Counted from the first letter of the stretch, positions 1 through 11,838 are shown. The stretch is 64,000 nt of DNA from Lycium barbarum (GCF_019175385.1 NC_083340.1:8940336-9004335), one strand, 5' to 3'. Program-made: numbers and translations. Notes: generated by a model from the letters alone, not told the origin.

Positions 1-134
1 AAAAAAAAAAAAAGGAGTTTGCAACTGGCACAAATTAATACAATAACCAAAGTCCAAGAAACAACAAATCGAATGACACGAAACTAGAAGAATATAGCAA
101 AACATAGAGTGAAAATAAAGAGTAAACTGAGTAC

Positions 135-278
135 CTCTTGAGCTTGATATTTATCAGGGTGATAGATTTGAGCCCATTGACGATAAGATTTTCTAATTTC
201 TTCATCAGAAGCTTCTGGAGATATATGAAGCAATGCATATAACTCTCTATTTTGCGCCCCACTTTCTTCTTCTTTCAT
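135..278 (-). CDS. DNAJ13: DnaJ-type co-chaperone, exon 1 (DNAJ13/OWL1-like), gene runs off left edge
   Basis: First coding exon of a J-protein that would stimulate an Hsp70 ATPase. The 48 codons begin with an acidic MKEEE stretch and then enter a J-domain: helix I ([10 protein letters not shown]), helix II ([15 protein letters not shown]) and the Hsp70-contacting HPD tripeptide at residues 40-42. The exon ends in phase 0 at CAAGAG followed by GTACTC, a plausible donor, so the rest of the J-domain and the long C-terminal part lie left of position 1. The order and wording match the plant DNAJ13 (OWL1, At2g35720) family, which has been linked to very-low-fluence light responses in Arabidopsis; that role is known for the family, not shown here. 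The ATG is the first in frame after a TTAGGGTTT element on the plus strand. Family is certain, subgroup fairly sure. Confidence 0.85.
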
Positions 279-293
279 TATTGATATTAAACT

Positions 294-302
294 TTAGGGT
301 TT
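294..302 (-). promoter_or_regulatory. Telo-box (AAACCCTAA) just upstream of the J-protein start
   Basis: AAACCCTAA read on the minus strand, 16 nt before the ATG. Telo-boxes are common near the 5' ends of plant housekeeping and translation-related genes. A second pair lies in the 5'UTR of the PPR gene in this window. Function here is inferred. Confidence 0.45.
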
Positions 303-1060
303 ATATAAGAATGTGAAAAAAAGGTAGTAACAGAGTAGATTTTGTATATACGTGTGACAAATGGTGTTAGTGATATTGAGATATGAATAAACCCTTGGTT
401 TTTGTTTCGTGTGGGTGGGTTTACAGAGTCGCCATTTCAGAATATTTTTACTTGTTTGTCAAGAACTATGACTAGTCACTGACTTCGTTAGATACCACAA
501 TTGCTTTTTTTAATTTTTTTTTTTTTATATATTAAAAGAAACAACAAAAATGAAAGCAATTGTGAGACGAAAAAAAAAAAAAAGGAAAATATTGTGGTAG
601 CGAGCAAAAGTTTAAAGTTGAGTCTATGTGTGTGTTTGGTATTTCTGGTTAAAGTTTTTCATTTTTTCATTTCTCATTAAATTCAACATTCAGGGTTTGT
701 CAAATATTTGATAGGGACAAAAATATTCATTTACGATGAACTTAAAAGACAAAAATTGTTTAAACAGTTCAAAGGTGGACGTTTCGGTAATTTCATTTAT
801 TAAGCGGTTTTTCCTTCTTTTTTATTTGTCTCGTTTAAAATCGTTTTGGATTCTTCAGTTTGATCCGGTTATTAAGATAATTAAAGAGGTGTTTTTTTTC
901 TTTTTTGTTTTGGAGTCCTTTATCTTTATTTTGTTTTAAATTATGGATTTAGACATTACTTAGTGCTTTTTAATTCTTTCAAAACCGCAGCAACATATCT
1001 TTTTGTGATTTCTATGAAAGAATTCTACGAACGATAGATTCTCACGTGAAACACATTAGG
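303..1060. other. Intergenic, J-protein upstream region
   Basis: AT-rich with several homopolymer runs (T at 517-527, A at 571-584). No ORF with recognisable protein similarity and no clear repeat ends. It would contain the promoter of the minus-strand J-protein gene. Confidence 0.5.
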
Positions 1061-1074
1061 GTAAGCTGTCTACA

Positions 1075-1160
1075 ATATATCCCTTGGGCGTGGCCTTTCC
1101 CAAACCCTGCTAACGCGGGATGCTTTATGCATCGTGTTGCTCTTTTTTTTCTTTTTTTTT
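1075..1160 (+). mobile_element. SINE-like 3' tail fragment
   Basis: A GC-richer block (CCTTGGGCGTGGCCTTTCCC ... GCGGGATGCTTTATGCATCG) followed by T-rich sequence. Its wording resembles a short dispersed Solanaceae repeat that I associate with SINE 3' ends. The 5' part and TSD are not visible, so the class is tentative. Confidence 0.35.
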
Positions 1161-1193
1161 TTTACTTACTTCACATAACTGACTATCTTTATC

Positions 1194-2091
1194 ATTTTTT
1201 TCTTGAATTGCCCTTCTTTTGGGGTGGTCTTTAAATTTTGCCCCTCATATTTGAAATCTTTAAATTTTGCCCTTCGGCTAATCCCCGTGGGTTCCAGGTT
1301 CGAACCCCCACACAGTCAAAATTTTTTAAAAAAAATCGCAAGGCAGAGTTTAAATTTCGCTATGCCCCCATCGGCATACACTTGTGAAGGAATTACCAAA
1401 TTTATGCCGGACCCTGCATACTTATGCCTTATGGGCAGACTTGGCATAAGTATGTCGGGTCCGGTATAACTTTGGTAATTCCTTCACAAGTTTATGCCGG
1501 GTCCGGCATAATAGTTTGCCCATTAAAAGTATGCCCCCACTGGCATAAACTTGTTAAGGAATTACTAAACTTATGTCGGACCCGGCATACTTATGCCTTA
1601 TAGGCAAACTTGGCATAAGTATGTCGAGTCCGGCATAACTTTGGTAATTCCTTCACAAGTTTATACCGGTGGGGGCATACTTTTGATGGGCAAATTTTTA
1701 TAGTATGCCACATAAGGCGGAATTTTTCCTTAAGGCATAACTTAAAGTTTGCCTTATAAGGCAAAGTCTATACCTTAAGAAAAAATTCTGCCTTATGGGG
1801 CATACTTTTGATTATGCCTTAATTAAAAGTCTGCCCCATAAGGCATAGTTCCTTGAGGAAAAGTTATGCCCCCTCCGGCATAACTTTAGTTTTTCCTTAA
1901 GGACTTTATGCCGGATCCGGCATACACTCCCCCCAGCCTGCCTTGCGAAATTATTTTTTTATTTTATGTCTGAGCGGGGGTTCGAACCCAGAACCTCAGG
2001 TATCCAAGCGAAGGGCAAAATTTAAAGACCACAAATATGAGGGGTAAAATTTAAAGACCACCCCAAAAGAAGGGCAATCCGTGCAAAAAAA
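1194..2091. mobile_element. Foldback/long-TIR element, copy 1
   Basis: About 0.9 kb bounded by inverted arms: the left arm GCCCTTCTTTTGGGGTGGTC is answered at the right by its reverse complement ending near 2078, followed by ATCCGTGCAAAA. Each arm carries a palindromic TTCGAA block resembling the Pol III B box (GGTTCGAACC at 1298-1307 and GGGTTCGAACCC at 1978-1989). The interior is packed with GGCATA/TATGCC words in both directions, often as ATGCCGGACCCGGCATA palindromes. No coding capacity. Two relatives lie at 4931-5486 and 28545-29018. I could not define a clean TSD. Confidence 0.7.
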
Positions 2092-2329
2092 TGTTTTGTT
2101 CGCATGTATGGGCCACGAATTCCACTCATTGTGGGCTTATTGGGGTGGAAGTCTTCTACTTTGGGAATGGTATTTACTATTTAACATGGACCTTCCCATT
2201 ACTTCTTTGTTAGTTGCATCATCTTATTATTTCACCAGTTATTTCTATCACACACACACACCATGGGCAATGAAATGGCTAACGTAAATGAGATGAGCTT
2301 CTTTATTATCGAGCAACGACACTAGAAAT

Positions 2330-3236
2330 TAGGGATATCAATGATGCGATTCGGGCAGTTATTTTATAAGTTTGTATCATATCAATTTCTCGGTTATTTC
2401 ATTTTGTAAAATCAAAATTAGACTTTTTGAAACCGTCCCTTCATCTCGATACGGGTACGGTTCGGTTAATTTTTGGTATTTTTTTTTTAAAAAAAACATC
2501 ATGTTCTAGTCATTAGTAAAAGTTAAATACACGATATCATTCATACTTCTATGGAACATTCACAAAAACTCTCTAGGCATTTTTACTGTTTAAAAGGTGA
2601 CGAATAAAAAAAAACTTGAAATACGACAAGAACAGAGATTGATCCCACTATTTTACGGTAGTGTAAAACAATGTTAAGCAAAGACAGAATGTCTAATTTA
2701 GATTGCACGAGGGGGCAAAAATCAAACAAGATGGGACTGAAGAACTGAGTTTACTCGGATTAAGTATCCAATAAGACAAATTTAAAATCATACGAGATGA
2801 AATATATCAATACTTTGTAGGTTTCTATTCAAGATCGTCGAATGCCTTGTAGCTCACAAGCTAGTTACTACTCGAGATGCTAGAACTAATTTAATTTTAA
2901 TAGGAGTAGTATAATAGTTTTAGTGTTACAACTTTAGGTGTTAATTATGTTGCTGGTTTGTAATCGTTCTCATCATCCTAAACCTAAGGCAAAAAAATTA
3001 TTTTATTATATTTAAATTTACTATAGAGAATATATCTTTACACATATAAACTTATTCGGTACGATTCGATATTTTTTCGATTTGTTTTTGTAAACTTAAA
3101 AATCAACCTAATTATTCTGTACGGTTATAAATTTATATAAAAACCGTCGGTTTTATTAAAAGAAATCTAAAAATCAACTCGGTACAGTACGGTTCGATCA
3201 GTTAAGTCGGTCTTTTGAAAACCATTGATACCCCTA
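2330..3236. mobile_element. Non-autonomous hAT-like element with perfect 8-bp TSD
   Basis: Starts TAGGGATATCAATG and ends CATTGATACCCCTA (terminal inverted repeats, one or two mismatches). It is flanked on both sides by CTAGAAAT (2322-2329 and 3237-3244). An 8-bp duplication with short TIRs fits hAT. The interior is rich in CGGTTCGGTTA-like words near both ends and has no transposase ORF. Confidence 0.8.
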
Positions 3237-3333
3237 CTAGAAATCGCGCGTCATGAAAGCGGAGGAGTAGTACAATAGCTGTTTGTAGGATCACTATTTA
3301 AATATAGGCATAGTTTACAAACTATTTAAATTT

Positions 3334-4602
3334 GGGAAATCTACATGGTGTAGCTAACATTAGACCTTATTTTTATCTAGTAACTATACTTTAATTAATT
3401 TACACCTCATAGTTAAAAGGTGTATATCAATTACACTCAATAACTAAAACATACAAAATAGGTTAAAATAAAAAAAGCAACCCTTGTATCCACATTTTTC
3501 TCTCTCCTCCCTCCCTTCTGCTCTCTCTTCCATGAAAAATATTCAATGTTCTCCAAGTCCACTATTTCTCCCTCCCTTCTGCTCTCTCCTTACCGCCACT
3601 CCACTGCCATTCCGCCACCACCATGGCCGACGTCACCACCATCCTCAGCTCCTTCCCCTTCTTATCGATCTCCATCCATTCACCTTCTCCACACCACCTC
3701 ATTTTTCCTCCAGATCTGTCGCCACCATCGGCATTGCTCCTTCCCCTTCTTTCTTCGGTCATCATCTTCTCCACACCACCATCGCTGCCGCCGCCGTCGC
3801 CACCCAATATGTTAAAGTTTTAAACAGTGTTTCATTTCTTTTGTTTTTTCAAAGGCACTTCAAAACAAAAATCTTTGAGAGCACAGGATCAACCCCTTGA
3901 ACCATTTTCTAGTGCACCCAAGTCAATAATCAGATGCGACAGGTCTCATTATTTCTATGATATTTGCTCAATCAACGGGCCAACAATTTTTGACCCATTT
4001 GAGTCAACATTCTATGACATGGATTCAATCACACAGATCTGAGTTTTTTTTTTTTTTTTTTTTATTTCAAATTAGAGTGTATACATATAGTGTATATAGT
4101 ATTTTATCGCATGTATTTCGAAGGAGATTTTTTTATAAACAAAATCAATACAGTAAATTTGAAATGTATACAATTGAATACAGTGAATTTTATTTTTTGT
4201 ATTCAGTATTTGAGTGTATTCGTTAATTTTTTTGGGAAAATTCAACTCAGTTGTGCAAGTTAAATACAATTTTTTTTTTGTATTTATGTTGTTTGAATAC
4301 CACTTATTTTTAAATACAATAAAGTGAATACAATGTAAAAGTAGCTATAGATGAATACAACTGAGTTGAATACATTTGACATGCATATAGATGAGTTGAA
4401 TACATATGACTTGAATACAGTGAAAAGAATTTTGAAATTTTTTTATTCGTTGTATTCATGAATACAACTAGGCCGTTTTATGAATACAGCGAGCCATTTT
4501 TTGAATACAGCGAGGAAACTGTAGCTACGCAATGTAAATATTGAAACTGTAGCTATGACAAATTTTAAACCCCCAAAGTGTAGTCATTTATGTAAAATTC
4601 CC
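3334..4602. mobile_element. Non-autonomous Mutator-like element with 9-bp TSD, possibly carrying captured DNA
   Basis: Bounded by TTTAAATTT at 3325-3333 and 4603-4611, a 9-bp duplication typical of Mutator-like elements. Termini are imperfect inverted repeats (GGGAAATCTACATGGTGTAG against GGGAATTTTACATAAATGAC). The interior divides into a CT-rich, GC-richer block at 3484-3830 and an AT-rich block of repeated GAATACA words at 4130-4515. No transposase is seen. Because the duplicated 9-mer is itself AT-rich, a chance match is possible, but both ends fit. Confidence 0.6.
3484..3830 (+). other. CT-rich block inside the Mutator-like element; possible captured fragment
   Basis: Composition jumps to CT-rich with codon-like GCC/ACC words and a good ATG context (accaccATGGcc at 3623), unlike the flanks. 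Three overlapping open frames exist, all low-complexity (Ser/Pro/His or Gly/Asp rich), so the openness may be only compositional. No protein family recognised. A Pack-MULE-style capture of a 5' gene end is an inference. Confidence 0.3.
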
Positions 4603-4611
4603 TTTAAATTT

Positions 4612-4930
4612 AGCCATTTCAAGATCAAAGTTCAAACCTGAAATCTTATGATTTAAACTTCCATCTCTAGGATCCGAGGTCTGAAGTTTCAATGGTAATA
4701 TCTCCAATATGAATATGAAGGGTTAATAATGGGTTGTCCAATGGTAAAAATTTGAGGTAATATTTTATTTGAACATCACTATTTAATTTGTATCTAATTT
4801 TCTAAAAATTAAGTTTGCCTATTTCAGAACAAGTTCAGATGCCGTTATTTGGAATTGTCCCGAAGTGGAAGACTTGCAATTTTTTATGCATTGCGGGCAA
4901 GACTTAAATCGTGATTCCTAAGTCGATCAT
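4612..4930. other. Intergenic spacer
   Basis: AT-rich spacer between two elements. I see no gene and no clear repeat boundary in it. Confidence 0.5.
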
Positions 4931-5486
4931 TTTTTTGTGCGGATTTCCCTTCTTTTGGTGGCCTTTAATTTTGTCCCTCAAATTGCTAGTCTTTAATTTA
5001 TATCCTTCACTTAAAAAAGTGGCCAAAAATATCTCGAGATTCAGGATTCGAACCTCCGCTCAGTCAAAAAAAAAATTCGTAAGGCTAGGCTTCGGAAAAA
5101 GTTTGCCTTATGCGGCATAGGTTGCCTTAAGGTATAATTAAAAGTCTGTCTTATAAAGCAACTTATGCCGGATCAGGCATAACTTTAGTTACGGCTTAAG
5201 ACAACATATGCAGTCTCCGGGAGAGGTTGCCTTGGCATAACTAAAAGCCTGCCTAATAAGGCAACCTCCGCTGGATTCGGCAGAACTTTAGTTATGCCTT
5301 AAGGCAACCTATGCTGCATAAGGCAGATTTTTCCAAAAGTCTTGCCTTGCAATTTTATTTTTATGCCTGAGCCGAAGTTCGAATCCAGAACCTCAGGATA
5401 TTCTAGGCGAAAGATAAAAATTAAAGACCAGCAATTTGAGGGACAAAGATTAAAGACCACCCCCAATTAAGGGTTATTCCTGCGAA
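4931..5486. mobile_element. Foldback/long-TIR element, copy 2
   Basis: Shorter relative of the 1194-2091 element. The left arm has GCGGATTTCCCTTCTTTTGG then CTTTAATTTTGTCCCTCAAA; the right arm returns the complement (TTTGAGGGACAAAGATTAAA). TTCGAA-type B-box words occur at both inner edges (GATTCGAACC near 5045, GTTCGAATCC near 5380). The core again has GGCATA/TATGCC and GCCTTA words on both strands. No ORF of note. Confidence 0.65.
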
Positions 5487-6400
5487 TTGCCCTAAGTCTA
5501 ATACGATCGTCATAGGATCTGGCCCTTCCACGCCTCTTCTAGCCCATGATGAAGCATACAAGGCCTATCAGCCTAAAAATCACAAGAAAATCCAAAAAGG
5601 AAAGGCCGGCGTATGCTCGGCCCTACATCAGTCATGCTATTTATAATTGAATTGACAAGCGATCTTAGGATAAATAAAAAGAGAAAATAAAAATGACAAA
5701 ACTGATATAGAGAACCATGACAATCATCATCTATTGTTTTTTTCTCAAATGAGATGCTTAGTTAAAGTGAGTGTTTACGAGCCTATTTTATGCTATGTGG
5801 AAACATTATCCTAATTAATAAGACTTCAAATTTTTATTTGTTTAAATAATTCTATTTGTAGTCATATGATTGCAATAGTCAGACTTTCAAATGATACATT
5901 AGTTCAATTCTTAACGAATTAATAATATTAATGAATCTAAATAAAACCAAATAGTAGGAAACTTTTTGAAGTCTTTAAAGTAGCTATTTGGGTAGTGCAA
6001 GAAACCAAAACCTATCCAAATCCATGCGTCTCTTGTCATTGTACTTGAAAGGTCAGTTATATTTTGATGAGAACCTAGAATTGTAAATTCCCAAAAGATA
6101 CATCCAGCCAAAACTTATAGCATGATTGGTCAAACTTTCAAAAAATATTAATTTTGAAGGTTTATTTTCATTAAAAGTGTTCGAGTAATAATTTGTATTT
6201 GACTAATCAATTTGAAATTCACTTTTTAACATTAGAGCAACAATTTATCCTTAGCCAAGACTTTAATGCTTCAGGAGAAAGCCCATTTTTGTTTAGCTTC
6301 TTCTACTACCCCTCACTTATATTATTATTTTTTTCTAATAATTTGATCAAACACCTTAATTTTTAAAATAAGCAATTTTTAAATTTTTTTTAAAAAATTA
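5487..6400. other. Intergenic, no gene seen
   Basis: Mostly AT-rich sequence. A slightly GC-richer stretch at 5525-5640 has no recognisable coding content. It ends at the TSD of the Copia element. Confidence 0.5.
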
Positions 6401-6405
6401 CTTTT

Positions 6406-6764
6406 TGTTATGAAATATATTATTTATGTTGATGTCCACTACACTGGAATATAATGCTCCCACTACTCCTCAACATTATGTATAGTAAATGCCCACACCT
6501 CCACTACCTCTCATTCATCTTCCACAGGCCACAACCCCATAACCTTTCCCACGTTCTCAAAGGTTAATGCCATTTATATGATACACCTTTTGGTGTGCTC
6601 CATGTATTCATACAAATATTTGGGTTGTATGTAATGGTTGAACACACTTGATACTTAGAAGAAATAAGAAATGACCTCCTCTCTTACCTCTCTTTATCTC
6701 TTTATTGTTTATGCTTTCATCTTTTGATATATTGTATCAATTTTTTTAGGTTGATTTTACAGCA
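6406..6764 (+). repeat. 5' LTR of the Copia element
   Basis: 359 bp, TG...CA bounded. Matches the 3' LTR throughout, for example the shared CCCACACCTCCACTACC and GATATATTGTA blocks, but with many substitutions and short indels. Confidence 0.9.
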
Positions 6765-6780
6765 CGTTATCAGCACGAAG
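6765..6780 (+). promoter_or_regulatory. Copia primer-binding site
   Basis: CGTTATCAGCACGAAG directly abuts the 5' LTR. It is the usual plant-Copia priming word. Confidence 0.7.
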
Positions 6781-8599
6781 TTCTAAACAGATGCATTGTC
6801 TCTAAGTTGTATTTCTTTAGAAGAAGATAAAATTTGTTTGGCATGTGTTATATGCTGGCTGCTCTCTATCGGCAAAGACCCCTCTCTGGGAAAAGGTATA
6901 GTTTCCACTAATTACCATTTGTTAATACTTTGTGGAATCATCAGGTATGTTTCACATCTCATTCTTTTGTAGTTGAGTTTATTATTCATGTGATATTCAA
7001 GATTGCACTTATAAATATTCTTCATGTGATAACCCATTACACTTATATACGTAGTCTTCTCTGGAATTTCTTCTAAATTGACCTTTTATTTCCCTAACTT
7101 TTTATTAGTGACACCCGATCCTTGCTCTCTTAAAAAAAAGGATTATTTACATGACTATGGAAAGCCTTTACTGTTATTTTAAAATGGTAGAAGAGACAAA
7201 TGTTTTATTAAGATTTACCATAGAGATTCATTTCATTCCATCATAGTAAAGTGAAGGTCAGTATTTCACTTATCTGTTTCCGATAAAACTTACATTTCAT
7301 ACCTTTTTAATTGTGATCAGTATTTGTCATGTTCTTCTTAGTTTAAAATATATTGTCTATATTTCAGATGAGATACTACCATATTTATTTTTATCTAGTT
7401 TGCTATTTGGGAGATCTTATAGTAAGTATATTATATTGACACATCATTTTTGTTTTTGACTTACATACTACATGCACGGTAAAAATTTACGTGCACCGGC
7501 TGTTTACACCAAGCCAATGAATGTATGACATGTATTTGAATATGTACAACTATCACTTAACTCTGATTAATTAATATTTGCATTCACTTCATTAAATCAT
7601 ATGGTAAATTGCAACGGTTTGGTGTAAACATCCGGTGTGGACAAGTATTTACCCTGCCCGCACATAAACCTGGTTATGATTTGCCTCTCCGTTCTTGTTG
7701 ATATTATGGTTTGTGCAATTTTCACTATAGATTTGCTTGATGCTCATTAAGACTTGCTTATCCATACGTTTTATTACTAATTTGCTTATTGGCAGTGGTT
7801 TTAAAGCCTCACATTAGATACAACATGAAATTGCATGTCAAATAGTCTTTTGTATATTAAAACTTATCAACCGTAAACCAAAGGGGAGATTGGACAAGTG
7901 GTTATCAGGCTAATACGTTTATTAAATATTTATATTAATTGTTTGTCATTTTCTCATTAAGCTTGGCCCGTTGTTGGATGTTGACTTGCCTTAGTAGTAT
8001 TTACATTTTTACAATAGATAAATACAGTAGACTAAATATTTTGCATAAAGGATGCATTATTAAATTTCCCGAATTACAAGTTTGTTTCTTTTATTCAATA
8101 TACCTTGTATAATGATTACACATTAGTTTATTGTCAAAATTGATTAAAGTGACAGTACATGCAAGCTTTTCGCTTTACAAGTTAGTATTGCAAGGGTGAG
8201 TCCCATTTCACTTTCGCCCATTATGGTATAGGTTAAGGGTAAAACGGTGGATTCAAGTTCCATGATACTAAAAGGGTAAGATATTGGGTTAAAGTACCGA
8301 TGCACTATGATGACAGGATATTTCATCGATTTATGACGAAACACGCCTTTATATGGATAAGATGTTGGGTTTGAGTCCCGATGCATTATATTTATGATAT
8401 GATGATGATTAAGGTAAAATAATGTGTATTTGATGAAAAATTGTGAAGCTCCATCCCACTTGAGATGCTCCACTCCGTAAGGGGAATATGGTAGGTGCAT
8501 AATAATTCTCAATGAAAATAAGTGGTTAAACAAATGAACGTGGATATGACAAAGGACAAAATAATGTTAATCATCATTATGGTAATATAAGAGGAAGAA

Positions 8600-9106
8600 A
8601 ATTATGGGTTCTCAAAATGATCGTTCTAAAGGTGAAGGTAATTTTTGTCATCAATTTGGTATGAAAGGTCATTGGGCAAATTTGATAAGTTTTATAAATC
8701 CTCCGTCAAAAGAAAGGAATACAATTTCAAAGTGATGTCGAGGTGGGATAATAACGTGCTCATGTATTATTGAATAAATACCACACAACTCACCTCTACG
8801 GAAGGTTTGAGATTATTATTTTTTTTTACTTAAATGGTCAATGGTTAGGTCACGTACTTTTAATACATCACAAATATTGTGGTGTGTCTTATCATGAATT
8901 ACCAAAGGGTAAAAGTAAGAAATAAGTCTTGATAATAAAGGTTTTGGCCATGATGGGAAAATAATTGAGAATTCATGTAGTTATATATTGAAGAAATAAA
9001 ATATCCTTCAAGAATTCTTTTGTGCTACTTGTTCTCATGACGACAAATTGATTAATTTACCAGCTAAGGTTGGGATTGTATCCTATGATTTTGGAACGTT
9101 TAAAAG

Positions 9107-9179
<73 letters not shown>

Positions 9180-11130
9180 AATCACCTGCCACGTGGACCG
9201 GTTAACTACTATACGATTTTAATAGATGCATCTATGTTATGGTTCCATGTGCATTGATGTCAACTCGCAATTTGATTTTTGCAAGGTTGTTTGCTCAAAT
9301 TATTAAATTAAGAGCACAGTTCCAAACTATGAAAAGTATATTGATATGCTGGTTTATATCCAAGTTGATTTACCAGGAATTATATGCCTCCAATTATAAC
9401 TAAACAATTGGTTAGGATAACAAAACTCTCAAAAGAAATTTGGTATGAGATGTAGTATTGAATATGTAGCAGCGCATTTATGCATCAAGCCAACAAGTTA
9501 TGATTCTCCCCTCAAGGTTGGTTCAAGGTCAGGGACCAAATAATTTCCTTCTAAAAATTTGAATGTGCGATATATGATTTAATTGCTCCACCACAACGCA
9601 CGAATGATGGATCCCCAAATAATATTGGGAGGTACATGTTAAATTTCCTAACATTAGGAGGAGGGATGATAAGCGGCTAGAAATTAAGGTATATGTAATG
9701 AATTATCACTGGTATGATCCTCGTTGAAAGATAATTCAAGTTAATTGTCAGACGCATTTGCTGACTCAAAAGTGATATTATATTCCAATTGCAAATGCTC
9801 CAGTAAGAATTAAAGTCCTTGTAGGACAGAGTCTATGGCGATAGACCAATCGGTTTCAAACATAAAGCCCCTTGAAGAAGAAAAGGAGCAAATTATCAAG
9901 ATGGTCATAATAATTAGCCAAGTGCTTTAAAAGAGCACTATGTCATAACATTTCATACAACCTTGAGATAGGTTCAGGTACCTGAAAATGATGAAAAATG
10001 AAGAGATCTCGATAAGTTATATCGTATTGGAACTGATATCAAATGACCGTCGACAGTATCTTTGATATAATGTAGCGCTCAAAATAATAAATGAGGACAA
10101 GGATCTTGAATTCAAATCTGTCAAAAAGTGTGGACAAATAAATGATTGGCCAAATGAAAATACACAATTCAAGTATATTTGTTTCACTTGGAAACATGAT
10201 GTTTTGGACCTATTGTCCAAGGACCTCAAGGTATAATGCCAGTGGCTAGGTACAAATGGGTTATTATGCGAAAAGTAAAGTGAAAAAGGAAGTCGTAAGA
10301 TATAAGGTACGACTTGTGTCTCGTGACATGAAGGTTTATTACAAAAATCCTGGCATTATTGTAGGGAGATATGTTCTCCTATGGTGGATGCAATGAGGTT
10401 TCTTTCAGTCTGGCAATACATGGAAAAACTTGAATGTCTATAATAAATTGTTGTCATGTCTAGCTAGACAATGAAGTTTATATGAAATTCCTTGAAGGAT
10501 TTAAAAGGTTTTAAAGCGACTTCATTGAGTATCTCTAACGGCTGTGAGATCGCTTAACATAAAGATCAATTTTGATACCATAGAAATGGTCAGAAAGTAC
10601 CCTATCTTAGTGCAATTGGTGCATTTATGTATCCTGCTATTACTATCCATGAGATGATATTTTTATTTATGTGCAGACAAGATATAATTCCACTTTTACA
10701 TGGAGATACTATAGTGAAATCAAATATTAGTATGGGTTTAATATTTCTAACCAATATTGTCAAGGAATTGTTGGTTATGCGAATGCAGAAAAGTTATTTG
10801 ATCTACATAACGTTCGATAACACACAAATTATTTATTTGCATACAAGATGTTGTCATAGTTATATTTTTCTACTAAGCAGTCTTATTTGCTATTCACGCA
10901 AATCGTGTCAAAGATAAAAAATGATCGTGAAGCAAGCAAATGATAAATCGGCATGACCACAAGAATGCAACATCTTGATGAATGTGATTTGGTCACAAAG
11001 ACACTGCCAATATCAACATTTGAAAAGCTAGTATATAAGGTTGGAAGGCATCAATATCTACAAGGATTACACTTAAGGTGGTGGAATAGAATGAAACATT
11101 TCGCCGAAAGTTATTTTCACACAAAATCTT
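8600..11130 (+). pseudogene. Copia gag-pol polyprotein remnant
   Basis: Scattered pieces in Copia order, broken by stops and frame changes. A degenerate zinc knuckle lies at about 8631-8684 (NFCHQFGMKGHW, second and last cysteines lost). Connector words follow the integrase near 9790-9870 (PVRIKV). Reverse transcriptase scraps include DNEVYMKFLEGF near 10470-10505. The terminal RNase H end reads DLVTKTLPISTFEKL at 10988-11032. Short open frames at 10627-10917 and 10953-11141 belong to this decayed pol, not to separate genes. It cannot encode a working product. Confidence 0.8.
9110..9177. repeat. (TA)n microsatellite
   Basis: About 34 uninterrupted TA units inside the Copia interior. Confidence 0.95.
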
Positions 11131-11279
11131 CAAAAGAATGATGAAAAGTTTTTCAGGAAATTCAAGTGATAATTTAGTAGATTTGTCAACTAAGGTGTCA
11201 ACTTCAACATTTGAGAAGCTTATATACAAGATCTGAACATGTCGTCTTTAGAATATCAAATGATGTTTATATCAGGGGG

Positions 11280-11460
11280 AGTAAAATACACGTTGTACTC
11301 TTTTTCCCTTAGTCAAGGTTTTGTCCCATTGGGTTTTCCTGGCAAGGTTTTTAACGAAGCAGCAAACATTGCGTATTACAAGATATGTGTACTCTTTTTC
11401 CTTCACTAAAATTTTTCCCACTGGATTTTTTCTAGTAAGGTTTTAACGAAATACATCATC
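11280..11460 (+). repeat. Duplicated pre-PPT motif of the Copia element
   Basis: Two diverged copies of a roughly 85-nt block (CTCTTTTTCCCTTAGTCAAG and CTCTTTTTCCTTCACTAAAA, each running to GTTTTTAACGA/GTTTTAACGA). Such a block before the polypurine tract is common in plant Copia elements. Confidence 0.7.
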
Positions 11461-11480
11461 TATGGGCATCCAAGGGGGAG

Positions 11481-11838
11481 TGCTATGAAATATATTATTT
11501 ATATAGATGTCTGCTACACTTGAATGTAATGCCCCCACTACGCTTCACCGCCACTACTCTTCACCATTATGTGAAGTAAATACCCACACCTCCACTACCT
11601 TTCATTCATCTCCCACAACCCCATAATTTTCCACACATTCTCAAGGGTTAATGTCATTTATATGATACAACCTTTGGTGTGCTCCATGTATTCCTATAAA
11701 TAGTTGGATTGTATGTAAGAAATGATACTTGGGAAGAAATAAGAAATGATCTTCTCTCTGTCTCTCTTTATCTCTTTATTGTTCATGCTTTCATTTTTTG
11801 ATATATTGTACTAACTCTTTTAGATTTATTTTACAACA
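11481..11838 (+). repeat. 3' LTR of the Copia element
   Basis: 358 bp, preceded by the polypurine tract and followed by TSD CTTTT. It contains a short insertion (near 11540-11560) that the 5' LTR lacks. Confidence 0.9.

Larger units (their letters stand above)
6406..11838 (+). mobile_element. Decayed but structurally complete Ty1-Copia LTR retrotransposon
   Basis: Two LTRs (6406-6764 and 11481-11838) begin TG(T/C)TATGAAATA and end ACA(G/A)CA. Both outer ends carry the 5-bp TSD CTTTT (6401-6405 and 11839-11843). Straight after the left LTR is CGTTATCAGCACGA, the primer-binding-site word seen in many plant Copia elements. The right LTR is preceded by a polypurine tract AAGGGGGAG at about 11472-11480. 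The gag-to-RNaseH order on the plus strand confirms Copia. Many stops and frameshifts plus clearly diverged LTRs make this an old copy. Confidence 0.9.

Noticed and set aside
1194..2091. CRISPR-like regular repeats
   Set aside because: The repeated words are short, in both orientations and irregularly spaced, and the genome is eukaryotic.
3484..3900. 138-codon plus frame and overlapping frames in the CT-rich block
   Set aside because: Low-complexity composition on both strands keeps all frames open; no domain. Kept only as a possible captured fragment.
8144..8533. Minus-strand 129-codon frame inside the Copia interior
   Set aside because: Opposite to the element's coding strand, no similarity recognised, and the surrounding polyprotein is decayed.
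10627..11141. Two small plus-strand frames as independent genes
   Set aside because: Their residues match the order of Copia RT/RNase H remnants within LTR boundaries.
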